In this document: positions 1-5,241 of the stretch, piece after piece
Layout of the letters: every line of letters begins with the position of its first letter
Position numbering within the stretch: position 1 is the stretch's first letter
From: Lachnospiraceae bacterium
Lineage (GTDB): Bacteria > Bacillota > Clostridia > Lachnospirales > Lachnospiraceae
Direction of reading: 5' to 3'
Length of the DNA stretch: 5,241 nucleotides
Assembly: GCA_017964055.1 (NCBI GenBank)
Contig: JAGCSS010000183.1
Span: forward strand, 1 to 5,241
Notes under the pieces: generated by a model
Told to the model about the DNA's origin: nothing
Databases searched by the model: none
The model's input: the letters and a program-made list of their open reading frames with translations, nothing else
Translations under genes and position numbers: made by a program

Positions 1-22
1 AAACACCGCGCTTTGCGCGAAG

Positions 23-28
23 AGGAGG
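23..28 (+). promoter_or_regulatory. Shine-Dalgarno site fixing the start of the alkylation repair gene
   Basis: A perfect AGGAGG lies 8 nt before the ATG at 37. It falls inside the reading frame that would result from using the in-frame TTG at 13, so it argues strongly for ATG 37 as the true start. No promoter can be recognised in the few bases upstream. Confidence 0.8.
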
Positions 29-36
29 GTAGAATA

Positions 37-708
37 ATGACGGTTTACGAAAGACTGGCCGCCTGCGGCAGCGAACAATACCGGGATTTCCAGAGCAAGC
101 TGGTACCCAATATTCCGGCGGATACGATCCTCGGGGTCAAAACTCCCGACATGCGTAATATCGCAAAGGAAATAAAGGGCACGAAGGAGGCAGAGGAGTT
201 TTTGCGCGAACTGCCTCACCGGTACTACGAGGAGAATCTCGTGCATTTTTTCCTGATCGCGATGATAAAGGACTTCGACGAGTGCGTAAAAGCGGTGGAG
301 ACTTTCCTGCCGTATGTCGACTGCTGGCCGGTTAGCGATCAGGCCAGCCCCAAGGTTTTTTCGAAAAACCATGAAAAGCTGCTCCCGTTCATCAAAAAAT
401 GGATGGGTTCGGAGCATGTCTACACGGCCAGATTCGGTCTCAGGATGCTGATGAACGAATACCTCGGAGAGGATTTTAAGCCCGAGTATCTTGAATGGGC
501 AGCAGGCGTCGGAGGCGAGGACTATTATATCAAAATGATGGTCGCCTGGTATTTTGCGACCGCGCTCGCAAAGCAGTACGACGCGAGCGTAAAGTTCATC
601 GAGGAGCGCAGGCTCGAGCCCTGGACGCACAAAAAAGCGATACAGAAGGCGATCGAGAGCTTCCGCGTTTCGGATGAACACAAGGAGTATTTAAAGACGC
701 TCAGGTAA
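37..708 (+). CDS. DNA alkylation repair protein, AlkD-like HEAT-repeat family
   Basis: This 223-residue protein is close in length to Bacillus cereus AlkD (about 237). AlkD-family enzymes are cytoplasmic DNA glycosylases that remove bulky or cationic alkylated purines without base flipping, using an all-helical HEAT-like solenoid. Seen here: an almost entirely helical, K/E-rich sequence; an N-terminal motif around residues 32-46 (LGVKTPDMRNIAKEI) typical of the family; and W97 and D101 in WPVSD, matching the Trp/Asp pair spaced by four in the AlkD active site. The C-terminal helix KKAIQKAIESF (199-209) aligns with the AlkD helix that carries a second catalytic-cleft Trp, but there seems to be Lys at that place (about K204). 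It may therefore be an AlkD2-like paralogue with altered or no glycosylase activity. The ATG at 37 is chosen for its ideal ribosome binding site. The next gene follows after 30 nt with no terminator, so cotranscription is possible. Family assignment is firm; activity is inferred. Confidence 0.88.
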   Translation: MTVYERLAACGSEQYRDFQSKLVPNIPADTILGVKTPDMRNIAKEIKGTKEAEEFLRELPHRYYEENLVHFFLIAMIKDFDECVKAVETFLPYVDCWPVSDQASPKVFSKNHEKLLPFIKKWMGSEHVYTARFGLRMLMNEYLGEDFKPEYLEWAAGVGGEDYYIKMMVAWYFATALAKQYDASVKFIEERRLEPWTHKKAIQKAIESFRVSDEHKEYLKTLR

Positions 709-738
709 CGATAAAACGTAAACGGACGGCACAGGCAT

Positions 739-1179
739 ATGAAGATTGACATAAAACAGATCACCGAGGGCGAGGAAAGCATAAGTATCCGCTACAGGGA
801 GCCCAACCCGACGGTCGGCAGGATCATCGGGATACTGCGCGGCGAAGGCGACAAACTCTGGGGAAGGACCGATGAAGGCAATGTCTGTATCGGTCTTGAA
901 GACGTGCTGTATCTGGAGTCGGTGGACGACAGGCTGTTTGCGTACACCGCGGATAAGGTAGTCAGGATCGACGGGACGCTGAATTCATTTATGTCGGAGA
1001 ACGGGGAAGACATATTTTTCAGATGCAGCAAGTCGATCGTGATCAACGTGAACCGGGTGAGATCGCTGAAAAGCCTTGCATCGAACAGGATCGACGCCAC
1101 GATGGAGGGCGGCGAACACATCATCATCTCCAGGAGATACGCTTCGGAGTTTCGGAGATTTTTGAAGGGGGACAGATAA
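739..1179 (+). CDS. LytTR-family DNA-binding transcriptional regulator (stand-alone)
   Basis: This 146-residue protein has a C-terminal LytTR domain at about residues 45-144 and no receiver domain. Visible family hallmarks are I-LEDVLYLES (51-61), the FFRCSKSIVINVNRVRSL segment (93-110), and the terminal ISRRYASEFRRFL (130-142). The SRRY-type strand and helix are characteristic of LytTR proteins, which bind imperfect direct repeats upstream of target promoters. The short N-terminal part (1-44) resembles the extension found in regulators paired with DUF3021 proteins rather than a phosphoacceptor domain, so control is probably not by classical phosphorelay. Its TAA stop directly abuts the ATG of the DUF3021 gene, indicating a translationally linked pair. 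The ribosome binding site is weak (ACAGG or CGGACGG just upstream), in contrast to its neighbours, suggesting low expression. Likely targets are its own operon and the ABC exporter downstream; that is inference. Confidence 0.9.
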   Translation: MKIDIKQITEGEESISIRYREPNPTVGRIIGILRGEGDKLWGRTDEGNVCIGLEDVLYLESVDDRLFAYTADKVVRIDGTLNSFMSENGEDIFFRCSKSIVINVNRVRSLKSLASNRIDATMEGGEHIIISRRYASEFRRFLKGDR

Positions 1180-1647
1180 ATGAAGAATGACAACAAGCTA
1201 TCCCTTTGGGAAAGATATCTGACAAAGGAGATCGGGATCGAGTTCAAGGCCTGCCTGTATTTCTTCGCGATCCTGTTCTTCTACTGCGTCTACAGGATGC
1301 TGCAGGGCTCGTTTTCCGCAGAGATACTCCATATGGCGGAGATGATCTTTACCTGCTATATCATCGGTTATCTGCAGGTCTATCTGTTCGGAAATTTCGA
1401 CGAGTCCGATTCGCTCGGGCTCAGGGAATGCGCCGGGATTACGGTCTGCACGGTGCTCTACTGTCTTGTCTCGTATTTCGGGGGCTGGTTTGAAAAGCGG
1501 ATATCGGTCACTCTGATACTTGCCGCGTACATCCTGATCACGTATCTGTGCGTTTTCCTGATCTACAGATCGAAGCGCAGGATCGACGACAAAAAGCTCA
1601 ACGAGGAGCTGCGCATGTTCCAGACCGAGCATCGGAAAAGTGAATGA
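1180..1647 (+). CDS. DUF3021 family four-helix membrane protein, partner of the LytTR regulator
   Basis: This 155-residue protein is strongly hydrophobic, with four predicted membrane segments at about residues 22-40, 52-70, 83-103 and 108-129. A short N-terminal tail and a charged C-terminal tail (130-155, rich in K, R, D and E) are probably cytoplasmic. Length, topology and position immediately after a stand-alone LytTR gene match the DUF3021 family. The family's function is not established. By analogy with streptococcal LytTR regulatory systems such as HdrRM and BrsRM, where a membrane protein restrains its LytTR partner, it may sequester or sense for the regulator; this is inference. The start ATG follows the preceding stop with no gap, and a GAAGGGGG ribosome binding site lies 8 nt upstream inside the regulator gene. 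The gene ends with tandem stops (TGA TAA), followed 22 bases later by a terminator-like hairpin. Confidence 0.82.
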   Translation: MKNDNKLSLWERYLTKEIGIEFKACLYFFAILFFYCVYRMLQGSFSAEILHMAEMIFTCYIIGYLQVYLFGNFDESDSLGLRECAGITVCTVLYCLVSYFGGWFEKRISVTLILAAYILITYLCVFLIYRSKRRIDDKKLNEELRMFQTEHRKSE

Positions 1648-1669
1648 TAAGGGTGTTTTTGTGCATCTT

Positions 1670-1703
1670 ACGGGAGCGGATATTGCTCCCGTTTGTTTTT
1701 TCT
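1670..1703 (+). terminator. Rho-independent terminator-like hairpin after the DUF3021 gene
   Basis: A perfect stem ACGGGAGC (1670-1677) pairs with GCTCCCGT (1685-1692) across a 7-nt loop and is followed by a T-rich tract (TTGTTTTTTCT, 1693-1703). This is a good intrinsic terminator for the regulator operon. It sits only 15 nt before the ribosome binding site of the ABC ATPase gene, so it may be partial, or regulated, if the exporter is read from upstream. Confidence 0.85.
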
Positions 1704-1717
1704 GTTATGAGTTAAGC

Positions 1718-1723
1718 AGGAGG
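1718..1723 (+). promoter_or_regulatory. Shine-Dalgarno site of the ABC ATPase gene
   Basis: A perfect AGGAGG stands 8 nt before ATG 1732 and 5 nt before the adjacent in-frame ATG 1729. An in-frame GTG at 1723 overlaps this site and cannot be the start. The 8-nt spacing equals that used by the alkylation repair and permease genes, favouring 1732. Confidence 0.75.
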
Positions 1724-1731
1724 TGCGAATG

Positions 1732-2421
1732 ATGAACGCGATAGAGATAGAACATCTTACTAAGAACTACGGAAAGAACCGCGGCGTGACCGATGTCTCG
1801 CTTAAGGTTAAGGAAGGCGACATATTCGGATTCATCGGACCGAACGGCGCCGGAAAATCTACCACTATCAGATCGATGCTGGGCTTTTTGAAGTTCAGGG
1901 AGGGCAGTATAAAGCTGCTCGGTATGGACAGTGTGAAGGATCATGTGGAAATAATGAAAAATGTGGGCTATATGCCCTCGGAGGCCTGGTTTTACGATGC
2001 GATGAAGGTCTCGGACGTTATAAAATACGCTGCCGATGTCAGAGGTCTCGACTGCTCCGAGGAGGCGGCGAAGATATGCGCAAAGCTCAAGGTCGATACC
2101 GGAAAAAGGATCAGGGAGCTCTCGCTGGGAAACCGCAAGAAGGTCAGCATTGTGTGCGCGATGCAGCATAAGCCGAAGCTGTTCATTTTCGATGAGCCTA
2201 CGGGCGGACTCGACCCGCTGATGCAGAAGCATTTCTTCGAACTGATAAACGAATACGTGGACAAAGGGGCCACCTGCCTGCTTTCGACGCATGTGCTCAC
2301 CGAGGTGAACAAGTACTGCAGGAACGCGGCGATCATGAGGGAGGGCAGGCTGATGATGCTCGATTCGCCCAGGATCGACGACGATACGTTCCTGAGCTTT
2401 TACGAGGATGAGGAGGTCTGA
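1732..2421 (+). CDS. ABC transporter ATP-binding protein (ABC-2 exporter type)
   Basis: This 229-residue nucleotide-binding subunit drives an exporter with the permease encoded next. Motifs in order: Walker A GPNGAGKST (36-44); a degenerate Q-loop, GYMPSEAWFY (79-88), where the usual Gln appears as Ser; a variant signature, LSLGNRKK (130-137), in place of LSGGQ; Walker B with D-loop, LFIFDEPTGGLD (150-161), with Glu155 as catalytic base; and the H-loop His187 in STHVL. The GYxPSE and SLGNRKK variants are common in BcrA/YhcH-like ATPases of ABC-2 systems, so it should be active. The sequence stops soon after the core (IDDDTFLSFYEDEEV), without the longer C-terminal tail of many drug-efflux ATPases. 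The stop is 3 nt before the permease ATG, and its last codons contain the permease ribosome binding site, so the two are co-translated. The substrate cannot be told from sequence; peptides, bacteriocins, antibiotics and envelope-stress roles are all possible. Confidence 0.95.
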   Translation: MNAIEIEHLTKNYGKNRGVTDVSLKVKEGDIFGFIGPNGAGKSTTIRSMLGFLKFREGSIKLLGMDSVKDHVEIMKNVGYMPSEAWFYDAMKVSDVIKYAADVRGLDCSEEAAKICAKLKVDTGKRIRELSLGNRKKVSIVCAMQHKPKLFIFDEPTGGLDPLMQKHFFELINEYVDKGATCLLSTHVLTEVNKYCRNAAIMREGRLMMLDSPRIDDDTFLSFYEDEEV

Positions 2422-2424
2422 CGG

Positions 2425-3216
2425 ATGAAAACGATATTCCTGAAAGAGTTAAAGCTTAATTTCAAAAACCTGCTGATCTGGAGCCTGGCCGTGGGCGGCG
2501 TGGGACTGGCGTGCATACTGCTGTACCGGAGCATGCAGGGTGAGATCGCCGAGCTCGGGGACGCTTTTTCCGATATGGGTTTTTTCTCGGATGCGTTCGG
2601 CATGAGCACACTCAGCATGGCAACGCTTGCCGGGTATTTTGCGGTGGAAGTGGGGACTGTGCACGGTCTGGGCGGCGGCATGTTCGCGGCACTGACGGCG
2701 ATCGGGATCATCTCGAAGGAGGAGGAGCGCCACAGCGGAGAATTCCTGCTCTCGATGCCGGTATCGAGAAAAAAGGTCGTAGCCGCGAAGGGACTCTGCG
2801 TGATCTGCATGCTCGCGGCATTTACGCTGATATGCGGATGTCTGTACGCGCTCGGCTTTGTTTCGATGGGTGAGTCGCTGCCGGGCGGTGAGTTCATGAA
2901 ATTCATGTGCGGGCAGTTCCTGATGAATATCGAGGTTGCGGCGGTGTGCTTCGCGATCTCGTCGATCTCCGGGAAAAACAGGATGGGCGCAGGACTCGGC
3001 CTGGCGCTGCTGTTCTACGCTTATGATCTCATCGGAAGGGCTGTGCCCGATCTGAAGGATTACCTGTTCATAGGACCTTATTCGTACGTCAATGCGTCCG
3101 AGATATTCTCGGGCAGGACCGCATTCGCGTCCGCATTCATCGTGGCCGCGGCGGTAACTCTGTGTGCCGTATTCTTCGCTTTCTGGTATTACGACCGCAG
3201 GGATCTTGCGAGCTGA
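2425..3216 (+). CDS. ABC-2 type transporter permease
   Basis: This 263-residue integral membrane protein has about six predicted helices: residues 17-36, 80-98, 120-147, 163-182, 186-204 and 233-254. Between helices 2 and 3 lies the cytoplasmic segment KEEERHSGEFLLSMPVSRKK (98-117), the conserved ABC-2 element that contacts the ATPase. The extracellular region between helices 1 and 2 (about 37-79) is Asp/Gly/Phe-rich and moderately long. The start ATG has AGGAGG (2411-2416) at 8 nt, placed within the end of the ATPase gene. Together with that gene it makes a minimal exporter: one ATPase and one permease, presumably acting as homodimers (family knowledge). No accessory gene such as a lantibiotic, sensor kinase or second permease follows. 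The gene is followed by a palindromic repeat element and then a terminator, so the operon ends here. Confidence 0.92.
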   Translation: MKTIFLKELKLNFKNLLIWSLAVGGVGLACILLYRSMQGEIAELGDAFSDMGFFSDAFGMSTLSMATLAGYFAVEVGTVHGLGGGMFAALTAIGIISKEEERHSGEFLLSMPVSRKKVVAAKGLCVICMLAAFTLICGCLYALGFVSMGESLPGGEFMKFMCGQFLMNIEVAAVCFAISSISGKNRMGAGLGLALLFYAYDLIGRAVPDLKDYLFIGPYSYVNASEIFSGRTAFASAFIVAAAVTLCAVFFAFWYYDRRDLAS

Positions 3217-3224
3217 GCTGACGC

Positions 3225-3324
3225 AGACACGGGGACGGTTATTCTGTCCCGTTCTGCATACTAAGGCACGGGGCCCGTGCCGGTAGTAGTCGGATACAGA
3301 GGCGGAAGAACCGTCCCCGTGTCT
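3225..3324. repeat. Palindromic-ended REP/MITE-like intergenic element
   Basis: A perfect 16-bp inverted repeat bounds this 100-bp segment: AGACACGGGGACGGTT at 3225-3240 and its exact reverse complement at 3309-3324. After one mismatch the pairing continues inward for about seven more positions (3242-3248 with 3301-3307, including G-U wobbles). Inside is a tight hairpin (3265-3281). The left arm can also fold locally, GGGAC (3232-3236) with GTCCC (3246-3250). ACACGGGGACGGTT-type ends resemble, from memory, repeats scattered through many Firmicute and other genomes and linked with REP-associated IS200-like transposases; no such transposase is in this window. No flanking target duplication is visible. 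It has no coding capacity of note. It starts 9 nt after the permease stop. Confidence 0.72.
3265..3281. repeat. Compact G+C-rich hairpin inside the palindromic element
   Basis: GGCACGG (3265-3271) and CCGTGCC (3275-3281) form a perfect 7-bp stem around a 3-nt loop near the centre of the element. As RNA or single-stranded DNA this would be a very stable cruciform tip. No T-tract follows, so it is not a terminator. Confidence 0.7.
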
Positions 3325-3346
3325 CCCCTGTCGTTTGCGAAATAGA

Positions 3347-3377
3347 AGAAGGAGGGTGTTTCGCCCTCCTTCTCTTT
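3347..3377 (+). terminator. Rho-independent terminator of the ABC exporter operon
   Basis: AGAAGGAGGG (3347-3356) pairs perfectly with CCCTCCTTCT (3364-3373), with two further pairs (T-G, G-C) closing a TTT loop, followed by a modest T-rich tail (CTTT). The stem is long and strong but the tail is interrupted, so termination may be incomplete. It lies immediately upstream of the promoter of the next gene. Confidence 0.8.
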
Positions 3378-3378
3378 G

Positions 3379-3387
3379 TGTTATAAT
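3379..3387 (+). promoter_or_regulatory. Extended -10 promoter for the surface-polymer gene
   Basis: TGTTATAAT matches the TGnTATAAT extended -10 consensus exactly. At 17-bp spacing the -35 position (3359-3364) reads TTTCGC, a poor match that lies in the loop and arm of the preceding terminator, so recognition would rest on the extended -10. Transcription would start near 3394, giving a leader of about 44 nt before the ATG at 3438. Confidence 0.72.
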
Positions 3388-3394
3388 GTGAGAC

Positions 3395-3406
3395 GCAGCC
3401 GGCTGC
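3395..3406. promoter_or_regulatory. 12-bp perfect palindrome at the predicted transcription start (possible operator)
   Basis: GCAGCCGGCTGC is a perfect inverted repeat without spacer, located just downstream of the -10 box and about at +1 to +13. That position would suit a repressor operator, or a short 5' mRNA hairpin. No known operator is recognised, and chance cannot be excluded at this length. Confidence 0.35.
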
Positions 3407-3437
3407 AAAGAGTGATCTGACGGGAAGGAGCCTTGTG

Positions 3438-5241
3438 ATGGGCAGGAGATTGGACAGGAGATTAACATTTATAAAGCGTCTGTTTTCCGCGGACTTTTAT
3501 TCGCACAGGGCTTATGTAGGCATGTATGACAGGCTTCCGGTGAGGCAGGATACGGTGCTCCTCGAATCGCAGCACGGCACCGCGCTCGGAGGCAATATCG
3601 CGGCGATATTAAAGACTCTCTGCGAGGAAGACGAGTTTTCAAACCTTAAGATATATGTTACGGTCCGCAAGGATACCGAGGAGAAGCTGAAGGCCCAGTG
3701 GGCGGGCTTTCCCGGCGCATCGGAGCGGGTAAAGACGGTCAGATTCGATTCACGCGCGTATTTCCGCTTGCTCGCGAGCGCCGGCAGACTGATCAACGAC
3801 AATACATTCATGCCGATGTTCATGAAAAAGCCCGGACAGCTCTATCTAAACACCTGGCACGGTACGCCCCTGAAGACTCTCGGAAAGGGCATCAAAGGCG
3901 AGCGTTTCGCGATCGGCAACGCGCAGAGGAATTTCCTCACTGCTGACCTGATGCTGTTCCCCAATGAACACACGCGCGATGTATTGCTGCGCGATTATAT
4001 GATAGAGAATTTCGGCACCGGCAGGATGGCGATGACCGGATATCCGAGAAATGAGGTGTTCTTCTCCGATGAGACGCGAAGAAGAGTGCGCGAGCGCTAC
4101 GGTATGGCGGACAGGCGCGTTTACGCGTACCTTCCGACCTGGAGAGGCATTGTCGGAAAGGTGGACAAGGAGAGCCAGAAACACGATCTGGCCGCGTCGC
4201 TTAAGGACCTAGACGGACGCCTGCCCGATGACATACTGGTATATATCAAGCTCCACCCGATGCTCCGCGGGAGCATGCCGACAGAAGGCTTTAAACATAT
4301 CAGGACCTTCCCCGAGGATGTTTTTTCTTACGATTTCCTGCAGGCGACCGACGGCCTCATTACCGATTATTCCAGCATAATGTTCGATTATGCGGTCACT
4401 CACAGGCCTATCATCCTGTATACCTACGATGAGGCGGAATATGTCAGGGACCGCGGGCTGACGTTTTTACTTGATGAGCTGCCGTTCCCGCGCGTATCCG
4501 ATATCGCGGGGCTGGCAAAGGAGCTCACGCAGCCTTCCTCGTATGACGACAGCGCCTTTATCGCGAGATTCTGCCCTTATGAGAGGGTGGGCGTGACAAA
4601 GGAGCTGATGCATGATTTCATCGGAGGAAAGCTCGAAAAGTATCCGCAGATGCCGTCGAACGGAAAGAAAAACGTGGCTGTATACGGAGGCGACTTTATC
4701 AGGAATGGCATCGCGACCGCACTCGGCAGCTTGATGCAGAATGTCGACCCCGAAAAATACAATTATCTCGTGCTGTACAAGCTGAGCCCGAAGACGAACA
4801 ACACGCCAGGATATCATGAGCCGGCGCTCGACGATATCCCCGAAGGCATCGCGACACTCGGCATCACGAATCCCCACTGCGGGACCTGGTGGGAGCTGAT
4901 CTGCTCAAAGGGCTGGAAGCGCCTGCAGAGGATATTCCCGAACCTGCCGTTTAAGCTTTCAAAACGCGCTTACGAAAGAATCGCAAGGCGCGAAGCCATA
5001 AAGACCTTCGGCATGGCAAGGATCGATGCCGCGGTGCAGTTCAACGGATATTTCCCGGACATTATCGAGATGTTCAAGCTCATGGACTGCGGACGCGCGA
5101 TTTTTGTCCACAATGACATGAACGGTGAGAACCGCAAGAGCTTCGCCGTACCCAAAAAGCTCCTCGCCGACGCTTACTGCGCGTATGATGAGGTGGTGCC
5201 CGTCACCGATGAGCTGAAGCCCCGGATGGAGCATTTCATCA
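3438..5241 (+). CDS. Fused CDP-glycerol glycerophosphotransferase / glycosyltransferase (3' end outside the window)
   Basis: The frame stays open for 601 codons to the window edge, so the gene is partial at its C-terminus. Residues about 35-400 form a CDP-glycerol:poly(glycerophosphate) glycerophosphotransferase domain (TagB/TagF type), which transfers glycerol phosphate from CDP-glycerol onto a wall polymer at the inner membrane face. Signatures are LNTWHGTPLKTLG (137-149) with H141, GYPRNE (201-206), KLHP (271-274) with H273, and TDYSSIMFDY (309-318), the CDP-glycerol-binding element. The two histidines match those essential in TagF. The N-terminus is short and basic (six Arg/Lys in 14 residues), which suits peripheral membrane binding. 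From residue 411 a second Rossmann-like domain begins, with KNVAVYGGDFIRNGIATAL and later AIFVHNDMNGE (554-564), resembling the donor half of GT-B glycosyltransferases. The product would be a bifunctional teichoic-acid or capsule polymerase. ATG 3438 has AAGGAG (3425-3430) 7 nt upstream; an in-frame GTG at 3435 is less well spaced. It has its own promoter. Confidence 0.88.
   Translation, partial: MGRRLDRRLTFIKRLFSADFYSHRAYVGMYDRLPVRQDTVLLESQHGTALGGNIAAILKTLCEEDEFSNLKIYVTVRKDTEEKLKAQWAGFPGASERVKTVRFDSRAYFRLLASAGRLINDNTFMPMFMKKPGQLYLNTWHGTPLKTLGKGIKGERFAIGNAQRNFLTADLMLFPNEHTRDVLLRDYMIENFGTGRMAMTGYPRNEVFFSDETRRRVRERYGMADRRVYAYLPTWRGIVGKVDKESQKHDLAASLKDLDGRLPDDILVYIKLHPMLRGSMPTEGFKHIRTFPEDVFSYDFLQATDGLITDYSSIMFDYAVTHRPIILYTYDEAEYVRDRGLTFLLDELPFPRVSDIAGLAKELTQPSSYDDSAFIARFCPYERVGVTKELMHDFIGGKLEKYPQMPSNGKKNVAVYGGDFIRNGIATALGSLMQNVDPEKYNYLVLYKLSPKTNNTPGYHEPALDDIPEGIATLGITNPHCGTWWELICSKGWKRLQRIFPNLPFKLSKRAYERIARREAIKTFGMARIDAAVQFNGYFPDIIEMFKLMDCGRAIFVHNDMNGENRKSFAVPKKLLADAYCAYDEVVPVTDELKPRMEHFI

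Noticed and set aside
7..19. Small hairpin CGCGC-TTT-GCGCG at the left edge
   Set aside because: Only 5 bp with no T-tract on the + strand and cut close to the window edge; it could be the tail of something upstream but cannot be supported.
13..36. N-terminal extension of the alkylation repair protein from a TTG codon at 13
   Set aside because: The extension would translate the AGGAGG ribosome binding site itself; ATG 37 is ideally spaced from it.
1703..1711. TGTTATGAG as an extended -10 promoter for the exporter
   Set aside because: Only 4 of 6 bases match the -10 consensus, there is no suitable -35, and the transcript would begin on the ribosome binding site.
1705..2292. Minus-strand open frame (195 codons) opposite the ABC ATPase gene
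   Set aside because: Antisense to an unmistakable ATPase with all its motifs; no recognisable protein features.
3220..3398. Direct repeat GACGCAG at 3220-3226 and 3392-3398 as a possible target-site duplication
   Set aside because: A 7-mer that does not abut the ends of the palindromic element on both sides; best explained by chance.
2449..3468. Long open frame (339 codons) on the minus strand across the permease gene
   Set aside because: The translation is R/H/E/Q-rich with no membrane, motif or domain character, it lies antisense to a clear permease and spans the repeat and terminator; it is a codon-bias shadow.
3846..5234. Several minus-strand open frames opposite the glycerophosphotransferase gene
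   Set aside because: They are antisense to a continuous + strand frame with conserved motifs throughout and show no family signatures.

Overview
The window looks like chromosomal DNA of a moderately G+C-rich Gram-positive anaerobe, most likely a Clostridia-type Firmicute. The evidence is strong AGGAGG ribosome binding sites at about 8 nt spacing, frequent AGG and ATA codons, a LytTR/DUF3021 gene pair, and a teichoic-acid-type CDP-glycerol glycerophosphotransferase. This placement is inference; no rRNA or other taxonomic marker is present. All supported genes are on the + strand.

Layout. Positions 37-708 encode a HEAT-repeat DNA alkylation repair protein of the AlkD superfamily. After 30 nt comes a stand-alone LytTR DNA-binding regulator (739-1179), abutted with zero spacing by a four-helix DUF3021 membrane protein (1180-1647). 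A rho-independent terminator-like hairpin (1670-1703) follows. Next is a two-gene ABC-2-type exporter: ATPase 1732-2421 and permease 2425-3216, coupled by a 3-nt gap. The 221-bp gap 3217-3437 holds a 100-bp palindromic-ended REP/MITE-like element (3225-3324), a terminator hairpin (3347-3377), an extended -10 promoter (3379-3387) and a 12-bp perfect palindrome (3395-3406). The last gene starts at 3438 and runs off the right edge. It is a large two-domain enzyme whose N-terminal part is a CDP-glycerol:poly(glycerophosphate) glycerophosphotransferase domain and whose C-terminal part is the beginning of a GT-B-like glycosyltransferase domain.

How the genes may work together. The LytTR protein and its DUF3021 partner probably form a regulator/membrane-modulator pair, comparable in layout to LytTR regulatory systems in streptococci. 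The adjacent ABC exporter is the obvious candidate target. The final gene is a separate transcription unit for cell-surface polymer (teichoic acid or capsule-like) synthesis. The alkylation repair gene has no evident functional link to its neighbours.

The most notable items are the fused glycerophosphotransferase-glycosyltransferase, the palindromic intergenic element, and the regulator/DUF3021/exporter cassette with a hairpin but no convincing promoter in front of the exporter. None of these is demonstrably a new system from sequence alone.
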